Origin: Numida meleagris
Taxonomy: Eukaryota; Chordata; Aves; Galliformes; Numididae
Length of the DNA: 64,000 nt
Reading direction: 5' to 3'
Assembly: GCF_002078875.1 (NCBI RefSeq)
Contig: NC_034412.1
Span: forward strand, 34,865,530 to 34,929,529
Part shown: positions 1-15,900 of the stretch, one piece after another
Position numbering within the stretch: position 1 is the stretch's first letter
Layout of the letters: each line of letters starts with the position of its first letter
Program-made: the position numbers and the translations under genes
Notes under the pieces: generated by a model
What the model was told of the DNA's origin: nothing
Database searches by the model: none
What the model saw: the letters and a program-made list of their open reading frames with translations, nothing else

Positions 1-712
1 CCTATTCTGCCTATTAAGCTCTTCTGTGTTTAACAGATTTGATAAGGTCGTGATATGACGCACCTAAATTTCACACACAGCAGAAGCATTGCTACTCAGA
101 GTGCCTGAGAAAAATTCATGTAACTATATCTTTTTAAAATTATTTACTTTGCATGGGAAAATAGGGAACTGGTACAGAACAGGGCCATCTGACGCCCAGA
201 AGAGGGTTATTCTGATAATTCAAATGTTGTGAAGTTCAGTAAGAATATACATGCAAACTCAAACATCTTTTTCCTGAAGTATGACAGTATCAGATCTAGC
301 AGTTGGAGAGCTGCATAACAAGTTTCATATTAACTGATATTTTCCTCAAAATACTCAAGTTTCACAATTATATTTTGACTTGGATAAGTCAAAGCAATAT
401 CCAGTTAACCAGTTATATAACCACACTACTTTCTGAAAAGATGTACTGTGATCGCAGAATGTGAAAGCAGGAGTTAAAGTAGCTTCCACCTCAGTGGTGA
501 ATTCTCTCAGGTTTATCATGAAAAGGATATTCTAGTTCTAACATTTTAATTGTTCAGCCTAGGGGAAACTAAAGGTAGTAACACACAGACGTTAAGATTT
601 CAGTGTCCAAAGGAGTAGCCTTAGAATAAGTGGAACATTTTTGTCATCTTGCCTCTTACTGAACCGGTTAAAACTCACTTGTAATCAACAACTCACATTC
701 CCCTCTACATAC
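1..712 (-). other. TBC1D9: TBC1D9 intron 7 (partial)
   Basis: The sequence runs from the GTATGT donor at 712 to the window edge. It is AT-rich. I see no exon, transposable element or strong simple repeat in it. Confidence 0.8.
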
Positions 713-919
713 CTCGTCATCAGAACTGATATAGCTTCCAGACATATTTTTTTCCAAGTATATTTTTGAAGTGGTTTGTTGCAGAAAATCTGAGATCCTC
801 TGTACAAGAAAGTCTCGGTCTTTCAAGTTGGCAAACAGGAATGTCATTCTGTTTTTAGTGCTGATTGACAACGGGCTGGGCAAGACACTGGAGCTATCTG
901 CTTTTTCCACTATCGTCAC
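713..919 (-). CDS. TBC1D9: TBC1D9 coding exon 7 (residues 353-421; end of GRAM domain 2)
   Basis: The acceptor ends CCCTAG and the donor is GAG|GTATGT. The exon is 207 nt, phase 0 at both ends. It encodes [20 protein letters not shown], then [20 protein letters not shown] and ends with SSDDE. This finishes GRAM domain 2 and starts the serine/acidic linker toward the TBC domain, which is outside the window. It is the last exon visible at this edge. Confidence 0.94.
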
Positions 920-3900
920 CTAGGGAGAAACAGATAGCTACCTTAAGATCTTCATTAATTGAGCTCCTTGCTTTAAGAAACCATTTAAGTATAATAAACC
1001 CATGTCCTTTCCTCCCTTGTATCACAGGCATCCCTTTACTGGACAACAGGATACATATTAAAAGATTCAGAAGTCTAAAGATGAAGACTGCCATCCCCCT
1101 ACAATTGGCATCTATACATTCTCTGGCAAAACTCCCTTTTTCTGCTTCATTTATTTCCCTCAGGCTTCATTTTACAAGAGGCAGCACAACCAAATTTCTT
1201 CAGTGGGATTCAGATCTATGAGCTTTTTGTAGGACCTCAAAATCCTTCTCCTACTCCCCAACACTACTACAGGCTGAATCAGCAGAGAATTTTGCTTACT
1301 TTTTATTGCTAACATACATGAATAAGCCTTTTTTCTTTTCCTCCTTCCTCAAGAACACTCCTATTATGTTATCACAGTATGTAGCTGTAACAACTGTTAT
1401 TTCAATTGCATTTTCATGATGTATAGAAACCTGCAGCTAAGGGAAACTAATGCCATGCTCCTTTGAAATGAAAACACCTATCTTCTGATGTGGCAGTTTG
1501 TTTGGCCTTCAGCTGTTAGTAAGCGTGTAGTTAATCTAACTGAATTCCAATCTGTAAGCAGTACTCATGCTACTATCTACTGACTACATGGCACAAGTTC
1601 CCTGAATTTTTGTTAAAGCATGTTTACACCTCAAAGTCTCAGGGGTAAGTTGCACACTGTGGATGAATTCTGTAACAGCATTATTAATAGCCTCAAACAA
1701 ATCAACCAACCAACTCTGTGCAGCTCAATACGCAATTTGAAGTACTTCTGTCTTTTTTGACTTTAAACCATTTCCTAGGTAATAAAATCTGTCTTACTGT
1801 CTTTGGTATCAAAGAGGGCACATCTCAGTTTATCACAACTTTTTCTTTTGTCCCATCACACTTTTTTTTTTTTAAAAAAAGGGATCAATGGTGAGACAAT
1901 AGTACTATAATATTAGTGTTTCTCTAGCTAAAAGGATAATGCTTTGCACAATATTCACTTTAAAAATCTGTTTAACAGCTTCAGCGTGCAGCTCAGATCC
2001 TAAATCACTTCTCTATCCTGCCAACTTCAGTTTCTTTTTGTGAACTACAAATCTCTTATAGTTCTTCCTTAACCTGAAGGAAGCTAAAAATTCTTCCTAC
2101 ATTATTTTTCCACTCCACTTAAAAAGTGCTTGAGCATAATCAGCACAAAAGAATTTACAGAGGCACAGGTCAAACACTATAGTAAGTAAGCTCTGCTACA
2201 ATGACAGCTGAAAATCCACTTAGGTCTGTTCAAGTAGACACAGGTACCTGAAGCACCGACCTTGGAGACTATACACAATGAATAGTGCAGTCAGCTACTG
2301 AAAATTTTTTCCAGTCACCGTTCCTGAATCAATACTTTGTCATTGACTTCTGTGTCAAAACCACTCCAAGATGTCACAGAACACTGGGTCTGAGGCAAAG
2401 CTTAAATTAAACAGAAAGCTTCCCTTTCAATTATTAAGAATACTGATTTCTTATTCCAATGGTTGGCGCTGCTCTCCTTGCTGGTGCTGAGACCTTACCT
2501 GTTCACAAAAAAACATTTCTTTCTTCAACTATTTCTTAAAGCTTTCAGGCTGCTTTGAGTCACATGCTACTGAGGCTGTGGTTATCAAATCAGTTGCTGA
2601 AAAAGATCATTTGCAGAAAAAAAGGCCCTGTAAATGCAGACTTTATACCCTTCCTCTATCCCTTTACTCAGAGAACTGTTGCTCCCTCAGAAATCCAGAC
2701 AAATAGTGCAACCATAATCAAATATCTCTTCTCAAATAACCAAGGTCGTTGCAACACACCACAGGGAAGATGTACTTCAAAGTTTCCAGACAAACAGAAT
2801 TTGTTTTGGTTCTTCAGATCAGCTAACTGGCCTTGCTTAGATAAGCTTTGCTAATATTCTCAAGACTACATATTTCTCCATCCATCCACAAAGCAAGTCA
2901 ATTATGTAAAACCTCCTCAGTATGATTTTTTTTCCATTGCATCCAACTTGCATTATTTTTACTGAAAATTTACTTTAAGCAACTATCTTTAAAAAGAGCA
3001 ATACACCCATTTGTTTAACACTGATGAATGCTTTCCAAGTACAGCAACAAAGGACTTCAAATTTGTCTGTATTAAGAGATGATTGAATCTGTTAGTATTA
3101 CAAATCTTTTTACATCTGACAGAAGCAAGTGTTCATCTATCCAGGAATTCATATCATTTATGAGACACAAGAAGTATATCATGGAAACATAAAACAGAAT
3201 ATAAATTACACAAGAGGAAGGATTCTTGAAGGCTATAAAAACTGAGAGGCAAAACTCTCAGTCAATTTTAGTAGTAGGAACTTAGAACTAAGATACATAT
3301 AGTCATTAAGTATTACATAGAACGCATCAGAATAGTATGCTCACAGGAAATTAATGGGATGAAAAGAGGTTTTCTCCAGCAATGGAAAAAAGCTAGGATG
3401 CAATTTCCAATACAATATTACTTAATTTTTTTTTTTTAACATTAATCTACAAGTATTTACCTCTCGAAGAGGGATAATAAGGCTGCACAAGTTCTCTTCC
3501 TTACTAGTAAAGCAAATGTAGTTTGTAGAAACAAACATCTGACCCAAAATATGCATTTTGTTGAATGGAGTCCACAGAGTACAGTCTGTATGTCCATCTA
3601 ATTTCTCATCCTTGGGAAGTCGGAACAATGCACGGTATCTCTCACTCTTTGCTCTGGCATCAAGATCCCTAAAACAAAAAACACACTATCAAAAACTGTC
3701 TTTTGTTCTAGAAAATATGTAATACTTTTTAAGGTATATTTTATACAAGCTATTGCACATTACCTACAACATACAACTCAGTTACTAACACCAAGTGTAC
3801 AGCAAATAGGGGAAATAGTTTGCTTGTAAGTGGTGTATTATCTCCCTTGCTGGGAGATTCTAAGACTGCATAAGAAAAAGAAATCTGCTACAAATGAGTC

Positions 3901-6900
3901 AGAAATAATGACCCTGATTTCTCAGAAGAAACAGATTAGGTGATCTTTTGGCACTTGGTCCTATTTTCTATCTGAGTATGTAGTGAATCTAGAGGACATG
4001 AGGCAACAGCTGCAAGTTGTGACAAGGATATTTGTGACAAGTTTGGATACTGACTATCAGGAAAATTTTCCTCAGACAAGAGGTAGTTAGGCATTGGAAC
4101 AGACTGCCCAGGGAGGTGGTGGAGTCACCACCCCAGGAGGTATGTAAGAGGTGTGGGGATGTGGTGCTTAGAGACATGGTTTAGCAGTAGACTTGTAAGA
4201 TTAGGCAGATAGTCAGACTCGATGATCTCAAGGGTCTTTTCCAACCCAAATGATTCTATGATTATTAAATAGCAGACCACATAATATTATTCAAAAAATG
4301 TTACTCTGAAGTTGATTTATTAATACAACGGAATCTGTAGGGCTACAGTCCTACTAATTTCAAGATTTAGTCTTGCTAATGCATTTGGTGCAAAACACTG
4401 AAGAATTACAGAAGAATTACTACAGAAGAGCAGTCAAATTTAAGTGATAAAATAATGTCAGATGTCACAAAGTAACGAGAAATATAAACAAAGACTTGTT
4501 ACAATTCTGTATGGTTCACTAACATGATCAACATATAACACAATGAACAAGTTCTAGATGGAATTTGTCACCCAGCATAGTTTTTAAATTCCAGCCATAG
4601 GACCAAGTATAAACATCAGACATGTTTTCTCGAAGAGGCCTTGCAACAGATTATCTAACGCAGCCAGTGTCAAATGATACATAAAAGAGCTTCTAAATAA
4701 ATAAGAACATGACTCAAATATTTTCCTGTTTTACATATTTGTGTATTTTCCTGTTCCTACTTCAACAGGAGACCAACTAATTATATCTAAATAATTCCAC
4801 ACCTTTTGCCACCATGTAGAATCAATCATTCCTTTTGGAATAACACCACACAGCAGCATCATTAGAAAACTTCTATACAGAATGCTGTAAGTAAAAATAA
4901 AGAGGAGAAGCAAATGACTAAGGGTCAGTGCTACTTACCGTTTCAGTGCAGATACTTTTTTGGGAGATTTCCTTTTCAGTTTGGGTAATGACCTGTCTTG
5001 TTCAAACCCTTCATTGTCCAAAAGTTGTCGCATAGCTATATTAGCAAGCTGTTCCATTAGTTTAAATGTCTCACTGATATTAAGGAATACTGAGAAGAAG
5101 TGCTCACTGGACCTTGTGCTCACTTTGATCATATCAGGGAAGAGCAGTGTAGCATTCTTCTCAAGTTGAGTGATATCAACCCAACGGATAACTAACTTGG
5201 CTGAACAGAAGCAAACAAAAATATACAGTCCAAAAAGTTAGTGTATTCAAAAGCATTTATCTTTCAGTTACTATAAAATGTATTCAGTTGAAATTTTCAT
5301 ATATCTTGAAAAGTTAGAAGGACAGCATAAATAGACATAGCTGGTATAAACAAACTATATCATCTGACAAACAGTAGATAAAAGAGTTTATCATTTATTT
5401 CTGCACTGAACACCCACATGCAAACGCAACAAAGCTGGGCTAAGATAATTTGCACTGTCACAGCACTTGACCAGACTCTTGATGTTCTCTCTTCCTAGGA
5501 ACGCAAGGAAATGTAGTTTGAATGCATCAGACAGGCTTGCAACTACTCCTCAACAACTAAAGCCATTTAATGAACTGTTTCACAGTTTATTTATCACTGG
5601 ATTTTGAAACGTCCTTAATTTAATCATAATACAGCATCCCACTTCACTTAAAAAGAAAAACAGTTAAGTATTTGAGCAACTAGACAAGAATCATAAAACA
5701 TTTTGTGCATTAAAAAAAAATCACTCTGCTCAAGGATAATAGATTAAATACTGCCACTGTCCGGGTACTCAGTCAGCCTCTCCTGATGTGCAACCAAATA
5801 AGGCAACAAGTGCACAGTTAAGCAGTATGGGCAAACAGGGAACCGCTCCTTCCTTCTACTTCACGCCACATTGCCTTTGCATCCCAAATATGTCAGCACG
5901 CAAATAGTAACAAACTACAGAAGACTCCCAAACAATTCTTAGATGCACAAACAACCATTTCACTGTAAAACATACCTTCCCGTCCCATTAGAAAAGAATA
6001 AAAGCAAAGGTGATTAATGCTGAGATACACCCAGCCCTGCCGAGGAACCTTCCCCTTCCAGTAACTGCAAGAGTAGTAGTTCACTAATTTCTCTTCTTCT
6101 GGCATCCCAAACAGCTTGTGAAACTTCACTATGGCTTCCTTAAACTTTTCTGTATCATCATCCTCCTTGATGCCATTAATTTTGTTGTACTCAGCAATGA
6201 TGCCCTAGAAGGGAGTGAAAGAAGTACATAGTATATTGCTACAGGCTATTGGGTATCCTTACTACCATTGCATTCAGTGGTGAGAGCCACAACAGTTAGC
6301 TGTGACAGCAATGAAGTAATTTACTTATTACTCTTCTATTCATTCTTTTACTTACACAGTTTTTTACCTTATTCAAGGCTGCCTTTATGATTACTTTGCT
6401 CCCTACCATGACTGTATCAAAAGTAACCAAACAACCACCAGTCAGCTGCTGCACCAGTATCCCATTTTAAATACGCAAATCAACATCAAAAACACTACCG
6501 CTACTACAAACTACTACTTAAGGCACCTGTGATTTGTAAAGCTTTCCCCTTCCACATAAATATGTTCTATACGGAAATGGATAGAATTTCACAAGAAAAT
6601 TTTCCTGTAAAGAGAAGGAAAGAAGGATAACTGGTACGATCTCTCTTAGTGTATCTTGAGAGAAACTAAGCAGAAGAAAAAAAGAAATATTAGATTAGAT
6701 TTGATACCTCAAAGACTAGAGTAGTTTCTGCTCTATACTGAAGTTCCGCTCTATTCTTTTTCCGATCTCTTCCATCATCTTTTCTTACTGCCTTTTATGC
6801 TATAGAAAGTAAAGATGCTTTGTGCCTTCAGATTGGTCCATTTACATAGAAAGTACAGCAAAGGACAGCAAAACATCATTCATTCTAACCTAAACCATCC

Positions 6901-9900
6901 TGTGATTCTGTCATCTTCTGGACAAATACATAATACTCTAAGAAGTCTAAAAAATATTCTAATTGTCTAAAGAGTAACAATTTCCTTAAAGGACAATATT
7001 TCACAGAGTATTTCACAGAACAGATGACATCTAAAATAATTCGTTTCCGTGAGCATCTATAGCCCTCATACTTGACCCACTAGTAAAAATCCCTCTAACA
7101 ACCATGGAATTCTTAGGACAAATGATTTACTATAGGAAATGATAAGAGGAATGAGACAAAGCCAGTGCTTAGAATACACAAAAATTAAGTACAGTAATTT
7201 TACTTACAATCAATACTTTACCAAAATATCTGTTCTTATTTAAGCACGAATGAAGCATTTTAAGAAGCATAACTACTCCCTATCCCTTAAGGAGAGAAAG
7301 ATGTATTGGTAAAACCAAAACCAAACAAAACCAACTGGTAACCTCCACCACCTATATAAAACGTCAGTGTCAACACTGTGGGATTTAACTACACAGAAAA
7401 AAAAGTAAAAAGATATTATATAATAAGCACATGTAAAAAAGCAGTTAAGTACGGGAAGAGAAGTTACATAGAAAACTACCTTTAAGACAGAAGCAAAACT
7501 GAAATTAATTTTAGAATCCTTAATGTTTGTAGCCATGCAGGTAATGTTGTTTTTATTGCACTGCTGTGGTCATGTGTGCTAATCCCAATTCTATTTATTT
7601 TTTACACAAGCTGCTGCTCAGAATCTGGCTTTATTTCAAAGATAGAGCAGTCTTAGGACTACTACATTGAATTTCTTTAGAATTCACAACAGTCTTCCTT
7701 TCATGGTCATATCTATCATCAACAACATTTACAGTAGCATACTTAACCACCTGTATTTTTCCTCTGACAAACGTATTTATGTCATTCTCATTTTCAAAGA
7801 TGGAAAGAGTTTGCAACAAATTCTGTTCAAGCCATTCCCAGTGTTCAGTGATTTCCTTCCTTGAGCAACCTGTATATACAAAAAGTAAAAAAAACAACAA
7901 CAAAAAAAAAAGTCACAAAATAACCAATGTCTACGTTCTTTTAATCACAAAAGGCTCAAATAAAATTTGCCAGTAACTACAGATATAATATTTCACCATG
8001 TAACACATGCTGCTTCCTTGGAAACTCTAGAATTCTTTCCCTTAGGGCTGTAATTTAAAAGTAAATAGGTGGCTACCTTCAAGATGTACAAAGGGCTTAT
8101 GTAAATATGATGAGCAAGAAAACCATAAATTTTGAATTTTAACTACTCTAAATGACACTGTGCTGCCCAGCATCACATTGAAAAGTTGGCCAAGATATTA
8201 CCTGCACCTATTGGTACCTGACATACAATTCCTAATTCCTCTACACTATGTACAACTAAAAACCATGAATTAATGATGAAATTACAAGAGCAAATGCTGA
8301 AAAGGACTAATTTTCTGTTAAGTCTATTATGATGGCTCTTCCTCAAAAAAGATAGTGCTGAAAGACCTCTAAGAAAGCTATGTCTTTTCAGAGGTGAGAG
8401 GATTGTCTAAGGTGGTTTAATTTTCATGGTGAAAGAATAAACGTAATTTCAGCAACCCTTCAATTTTCTCTGCAAACCAAAAAGGGCCAAGCGAGATATC
8501 TTTGATACTGAGGAATCAACATACGCATAGTCTATAATGCAGTACCAAACAAGAATGAGAAAGCTCCTGGTATAAGCTAGAACTAACATGCAAATTTTTG
8601 CTTCTTCTCACTTAAAACAAGTACAACTTCAATTTTTTCCCTCTGTTCTCAACACTTTGTGGAATAAAGTTGTTGGTGCTCTTCACTATCAATTTGTGCA
8701 CATCTCAAAGGAAAAAAAAAATTAAGGGCTCACAAAAATATTACTTCCCCCCAAAAGAAACTGAGGGAGTTGTGTCAAAACTGGGATTTTCAGTATTTTC
8801 AGAAAAGAAACATTAAATGTTCACATCTTATTGAAGATTAACTAAAAGGATGTAAATTCAACTAGGAAACAGAGCCAATACCACATCACAGTTTTGTTCA
8901 AACACAGCTTCGGTTTATTTTAATCAGAACAAGCAAGTAAATGTATCTACCTGGTAACTAAAGCCTACAGAATACAACAACGTATAGCCATTTATATGAA
9001 ATGACCATTAGGAAGAGGTTACACTATAACTAGTTGCTTATTATAAATTTTGCAACTTACCTACAGACACAAATTGTCTATGCCGGTTTATGCTATGCCA
9101 TTTTAACATAAACATTTCAGTCATTCGTACAAGAACTCAGCGCAACCTTCTTGAATACATAGCAAACAACTGTCTTCCTCATTGTTCATCAGTGTTGAAG
9201 AAAAAATATTTCTAGACAATACCATCAGAGCTTTACACAACTCCAGTGAAAGCAACACAGTGTAATGTTCCTGCGCATTTTCCATGTTAAATTCAAATTT
9301 ACAGCTTTAATATGGATACATAAATCATGTTGCAGAATAGCCTGCATACTTAAACAATGCTATTTCAGAACCACAAGTGATTGCCATCACTGCTTCTCCT
9401 TAAAACTTCTGGACGCAACCAGGTCTTTCTGGAACTCAGGAGGTGGTCTAAAGATTTATTTATTTCTTGTTGGCTTTTACAGTGCTGTACGAAGTAATGA
9501 CTAAATACAAGAAATACATATTTTAAACTAGACTGCCATCAGAACAATGGCTCAACTCTAAGAGCTGTGACAAGCAATGCATACACTATCATGAATCCAT
9601 CTATTCCCTGTTTGTGGTTCATTGGTTACTATTAATGTAGATATCCTTAACCCGTGATCTCTTATCTCATTGTTTCCATTGCTTTTTGTCTCCATTATCT
9701 TACAGTTCACTCTTCCAAACAGTGTCATCTACAGAAAAACATCCAAGCAGGCCAAAATCCAGACCTGATGTGGAGCAGTTCTAGCCAAATTCTCCTCACA
9801 GTCAATAATTTTTTCTTTATTTACTCAGGATTAAAGAAACATGTTCACTGTGAGATTTTAAACAACTGTTCTATTGATGTTGCTACTACCAAGTCTTTGC

Positions 9901-12900
9901 CTATCTTTGCATGTTAGAAGCATTCATTATTATAGCACTGTTGGCCTTCTAGGTAAATCAATAACTTACTCTGAGGGAAGAAAAACAAACAAGCAATAAA
10001 TAAACCTATTCAAAGTTGACCACTACATTTGGGAATAGAGCCCTTCAAGATCAGCACAAAATAAAAGGGAAAATAGCTACAGTATGTAATACATGCTACA
10101 AATCACTTAATCCCCTCCTCTAAATGGATACTCATTTTAAATAGTGCTCCATAGCTGAAATTATGATTGACTAAAACCCCTGGTAGACTGAGCTACTGTT
10201 CCTCATCCTCAGGGGGGAAACAGATCAATGCATTAAACATAAGCCAGAAAGGTAAGGGATCTGCAGGTGACGGGAGTGGCAGAAAGGATACACTGTGCAT
10301 GGAGAGAGCAAGAGAACGAGGAATTGCCCTGCAGGTGAGGTAGAATAATAGCACAAAGCAACACAGGAACGTCTCTGGGTGTCAGTGTCAGGTTTCCAGC
10401 AGCTAGGTTGGTTTGTCTAAAGGTAAGATGTGAAGGTATAGTGGTAACAAGACTGAGTTCAGGTCCGAGAAGAAAATTACCTAGTCATGCCCAGTCTTAT
10501 CTCCCAAAGACTTAACTGTAAAGCCTACTAGTCAACTTGAACTGCTGCTGTTTACAGGAGGCACTACAAGAAAAGCTGTAATATCTCAGGGAGTCTAAAA
10601 TTGCTCTTGCCAGTAATGGCAAGCTCTGGAATTGGACAGCAAAAACCTCAAACTGTGCATATACATCCATGCACTCTAAAACTTACAACACTTTGTTAAC
10701 CAGAGCACGCAGGCTTTTTTCAAAACCTCTTCCAAGGCATGTAACACAACTCCAATAATTCACACTCACTTTTTTCTACACCTGAAATACAGATTTAGAA
10801 GCCTGTACTGGAATGTATACAAAAAAAAAAAAACATTATTACAAAAAACCTACAGCAATGGTTCCACATCTGAAACACAGACAAAGCCATAGTAAGGATG
10901 ACTGATTTCAGAGTTGGAGTAGGATCTAAAAAAATCTTGTCTGCTTTCAAATAGAGCACGTATATGCATATATACACGCACTTTTCCCCCTAAATTTAGC
11001 ACTAGCAGATTCAAGGTGGGGTGGGAAGTGCTATTAAAATATGCAAAGCTCATCAGGTAAAAATTTTGAATTTCTAGACCATTACAAAATTAATATGTTT
11101 TAACTGTTCTTGCAAAGTTACCGAAAATATCTTTCCAGTATCGTTCAACAGACAGAATTACAACGCATGGGAGCCATAGAATCATTGGGGTTGGAAAAGA
11201 CCACCAAGATCATCCAGTCCAACTATCAACTCATCACCACCACGCCCACTAACCATGTGCCTCAGTGCCGCATCTACATGTCTCTTGAGCACCTCCAGGG
11301 ACAGTGACTCCACCACCTCCTCGGGCAGCCTGTGCCAGCACCTTACCACTCTTTCTGAGAAAAGTTTTCGCTAATATCCAATCTGAACTTTCCCTGGTAC
11401 AACTGAAAGCCAACCTATCCTATTCTATTGCTAGTTTCCTGGGAAAAGAGGCCTTCTGCACTCCTGCCCTTCTCCTCACCTGCACATGTTCAACACAACA
11501 CTGCACTGGAGAATATGCTGTTTAGAAATCCGCTTTACGAAGCTATAAAGCCTCAAATCTATCAGTTAACATTCTCATACAGCTAATACCAAAGCAAATT
11601 CACATGCACACCAAAAATACATTCTAAACAGTTCTCGCATCTATACGTAACTTAAATAGTCATTTCAGAGCAAACAAAACCCCCTGGGTTATTTTTTCCC
11701 CAGAAGAGTCCCATACAGAAGATCCAACGTCAAGCGGCATGAACGAAACAGAAAGCAATTGCATTTGTTCCTGTCATTCTGTACAGCTACTCACTGGAGA
11801 TAGAGGTTACTGCTTTATGGAAGGCATAGGAGGATAAGAAATCTCCAAAATTAAGAGATTACAAGCACCAAATAAACAGCAGTCTACCTATAGGGAAGAA
11901 GGAGAGACAGCTATACAATGTAGGACAAATCAGACTGCCATAGCTAAATGCAGCAAAATGTCATAGTATCCTGTATAATGATAACAGTCCTTGATCAGTT
12001 CAGAAAGGATCATTGTAGTTGCAAGTTCATAAAGTAACTACAGTCCAGAACCTTAGGCAACACTGGGTAGCTCATCTTTAAGGTTGCACAGATGCATGAT
12101 TTGCTCCGTAACATTTAATCTCCCTGTAAAAGCCACACCGTTCCCTTCAGATGACAAGTCTGAGCTACTGCAGCCTTAGTTTTTAACAAAAAATAACCAA
12201 GCCAGTCACCCAACCTGGTATTATATGGTTAAAATTCAAGAAACAGTTAAAAAAAAATGGGAATAGGTATATGCATTAACTACTTTGTTAGCAATTTCAG
12301 CTAGAGTTCAGATTCAGAGCTGGGATTGTACTATCTTCCCAGTTTCCATTTCAAGGGAAGACAGGTGCTCAGTTCAGATAATTTGGGGGGGCCATAACCC
12401 AGGTACTGCTCCTTCTGCCACACTTCATACACTCTCATCACTCAGGAATGCTGAACTTTCAAAGTGCTGAAGGAGTAAGCCATGGGCATGGAGAAGAACA
12501 TAAAGGTCAAGGGACACTAGACTACTTGCCTGGGAATTAATTTGAGAGATAAAGAGTGGGAAGTAACATAAGCCTCTCTTCCCGTTCATGGCCTGGCCAT
12601 TTCTGTTTTCACTCTGTCACAGTCAAGCACAACACGTACGCACACACTGGCAAACCAGGTCTCATGTTAGAAGTTCCGGAGCTTCTTAATTTAACCATTA
12701 GAACCAGTTCTAATTCTGACCCATTTATTTGCCATAAAATGACTATACTCAGCAGGCAGAATGCTCTCTGAGTTATGTAGCAGAGTACCCAGGAAGAACG
12801 AAAATCTACATGTCACACTGTACTTGTCCTTACCACAGGCAATAGTCCAATAGACCAAGGAGTCTGGTGCTTGGTAGAGGATTCGATACGGTGCCACTCT

Positions 12901-15900
12901 GGCACTGGAGTCCAACACAACATCAAGAGTACCCACAAGGAGACCTACGGAAAAGGAGATTCTGATAAATACGGAGTGATTAATCATCTGGGACCCCAAA
13001 TGAAAGGAGTCCACATGCCCCCACCCCTCAATTCACCCTCCTCAGGAAAAGGCAGGCTTATGTACTCATTCCCACATCTGTTTTCTCAAATAATGAGGAA
13101 GAGTGACTCAACAGGGAAAAACATCTTCAGTTTCAACATGACTTCAATTTTTAAACATACATCAACATCTGCATAGAGGCAGGGAAATTGAAGGAAAGCA
13201 TAACGTAGCTGCTTCATAAAGCTATTTACAAGTGCAGCTCTTTTCTGTTCTATGTATTTTTGGAGCCCTAAAGGAAAGAACAAACAAACACACAACAGAA
13301 AAAAAAAAAAAACAACCCAGACAATACAACCTGTAAGAGCTCAAAATTCAGATGTCAGCTAGGAAAAAACAAGACTTCCAGCAAGGACAATTATGCTATT
13401 TAATGGTCTGATTCTTTAGCAGAGAAAGGATCAAAATGCTTAACAGTCAAAATGCAAACAGTCAAAAAACAGCTGAAAGGATACTGCTGAAATACAAAGC
13501 CAAACTGTTTTTCTACAGTAGCTTTGAAAATTCTTTGCTGCTGAGGGCCCATCAACAGTTGCACACCAAGAGCTTTCAATCATTTTTAACTTTATTTATA
13601 CAATTTCTAGATGGTACTTTACAAAGAAATTGCACACAAAACCAACCCCAACAAAATGCTCTCTCACAAAATGCTCTATTTATTCTTAAAAAATGCAAAA
13701 GATTTTTCCCTTTTCATCTCCAAAAGGAATTTCCATCTTCCCTGCAGAGATCTGGATTATAGTTCTCACGTCAGTCCTCAGCAAGTTCATGTCTTAAGAA
13801 CAGATGACTTAACTTCCAAAGACTTGTTTTTTCCAAGAAGTATTTATTGGGGCAGAAATCATCAGAAATTATTAATTTTTAACAGCTGAAATAAACCACA
13901 CACACCAAAAGCCATTCAAAAACCATCACTGTTAAAATTCTCATTTCAACTAGCTGTTTTCCTCTTTTACTGTCATAGTTTTTAGTTCCCCATTCTGTAC
14001 TGTCATAATGGGTACAGAACACTGCTTCCTAGCTGTTCCTCTTCCAGTTTAGCTTTATGCATTATGAAGAAATAAAAGCACTACCGATTTTCTCTTCTTA
14101 GCAGACTTTTAAAATTAGAACTGCAATTGACATTTGGAAATAACCCACATATCAGTGATTTTGTATTCCTCTATTTTATGTATTCCACTGATGTAGAGAA
14201 ACAAGTCTTACACGCAGATCTCTACAGACCACAAAACATAACCTCTTCCTGCCTGATCCATTAATATCACTTTTTAATCCAAGAACTCTGAAATACATGA
14301 TAAAAAAGCCCACACATGCTATCAATCATTCCCAAGTACTGCTAGAAAGTTGTGTACTGGTTACAGAATACAAACAGAAAATACTAATCTAACATATCTC
14401 ACTGTTCATTAGTCAAGCTGCCTTTAATTCTTACTACTGCCTATTTAGTTGCAGGTATTTCATCTCTCATGTCTATTGATTATTTGTATATACTGACAGG
14501 ATGGCTCTGATCAATATTCCACCACCTTTCCTAGATGCATCTTGACTCTTTTTAAACTCAGTAGACTGAAATAGATCAAAATATTCCTTTAAACTTCCAA
14601 CATCTTGCATTTTTTTTCCTGTTACATACACTCTCCATTCAACTGTCACAGGAACAGTATAGCTCTGACCCAGAAAAAAACCACACAGGTACATACCTAA
14701 CTTTCAACCATAGACAAAGATCCTCAAATGCTTTAAGCACTTCTCCACTGTAGCACAGACCAAGCCAGACACTACACTGAATTAATATGGGTTTGCTGCA
14801 AACAAGTAAAAGGGTTTACGTCAAAGATTTTTCTTGGTTTGCAGCTTCCCATGTCTACTGACAGTACCAAACATGCAAAAGGCATGAGGCAGTATCTACA
14901 GGAAGTTGTAAGCTGGCCCAATGTCATCTTCTCTAAGGAGCAGGTACATTGTTACATCTCTATAATCTTTAAAAATATGCTCGTTTCTTTTGTTGTGCTG
15001 TATTCCCAAACATGCTGATGTGTGGGTGGTCCTACTTACCAATTCTGCCACTAGTTCTAGGAGTGTGCTGCAGCCATTAAAAATGGGATACTCAGCTGAG
15101 GTCAGAGAGCTAGAACAAGCCTACTGACTTGGGCAGCAACACCAATGTAAACAAAGGTTCCCATCCCATCTCCTTCTCCCTCATATACTAGATACAGGGA
15201 ATGACAGGAACAGCCCCAGCTCCCAACAACACAAACAACATAAGGTAGAACTATGTTTTCAAGAAAGGTGGAGAGAGATAAGGAAGAGTCGCCCAGTCTC
15301 TTTTCAGCAATCGGATTGTAGAAATATCCCTGAAGTACAGTTAAAGGAAGAAACGCACAGAACTCCAGAAGATCCCACAGAAAATTCAAAATCTAGCAAA
15401 GTCCAGCTTATGGAGTCTATTGTAACAGTTTATCTCATATAATGAAATAGCTGCTTTGATAGATGATACATAGATATTTAGAATATAGTTTACACATTCT
15501 TATATGTTAAAGTGAATTAACATTTACTCATGTAATCATACAATCATCCCTTATCACTGTCCTTCAGGAACAGTTCCATTTTGCACTGTAGGTCAGTTTA
15601 TGTTTGTTTCTTTTCAATACAGACACGTGATGCAATCAGAATGAAGTCACAAGAGTTCAAATAACCTCTGAGGACTTTCTTCATGAAGTAATACAAAAAT
15701 AAGAACAGTTTACTTATTATTATTCATTAACTCTTCATACAGCAAGTATCTTTTGAGATGATTAATAATGAAGTTCATATAAAAATGTAACAAGCAAAAA
15801 AAAAACATTGTTCAATTGGTCCTTGAACAAGAGCCAGTGAATTATGCACACAACAGTCACAGGACTATGCCAATTACAGATTTTTTTTACCCATTATTTC

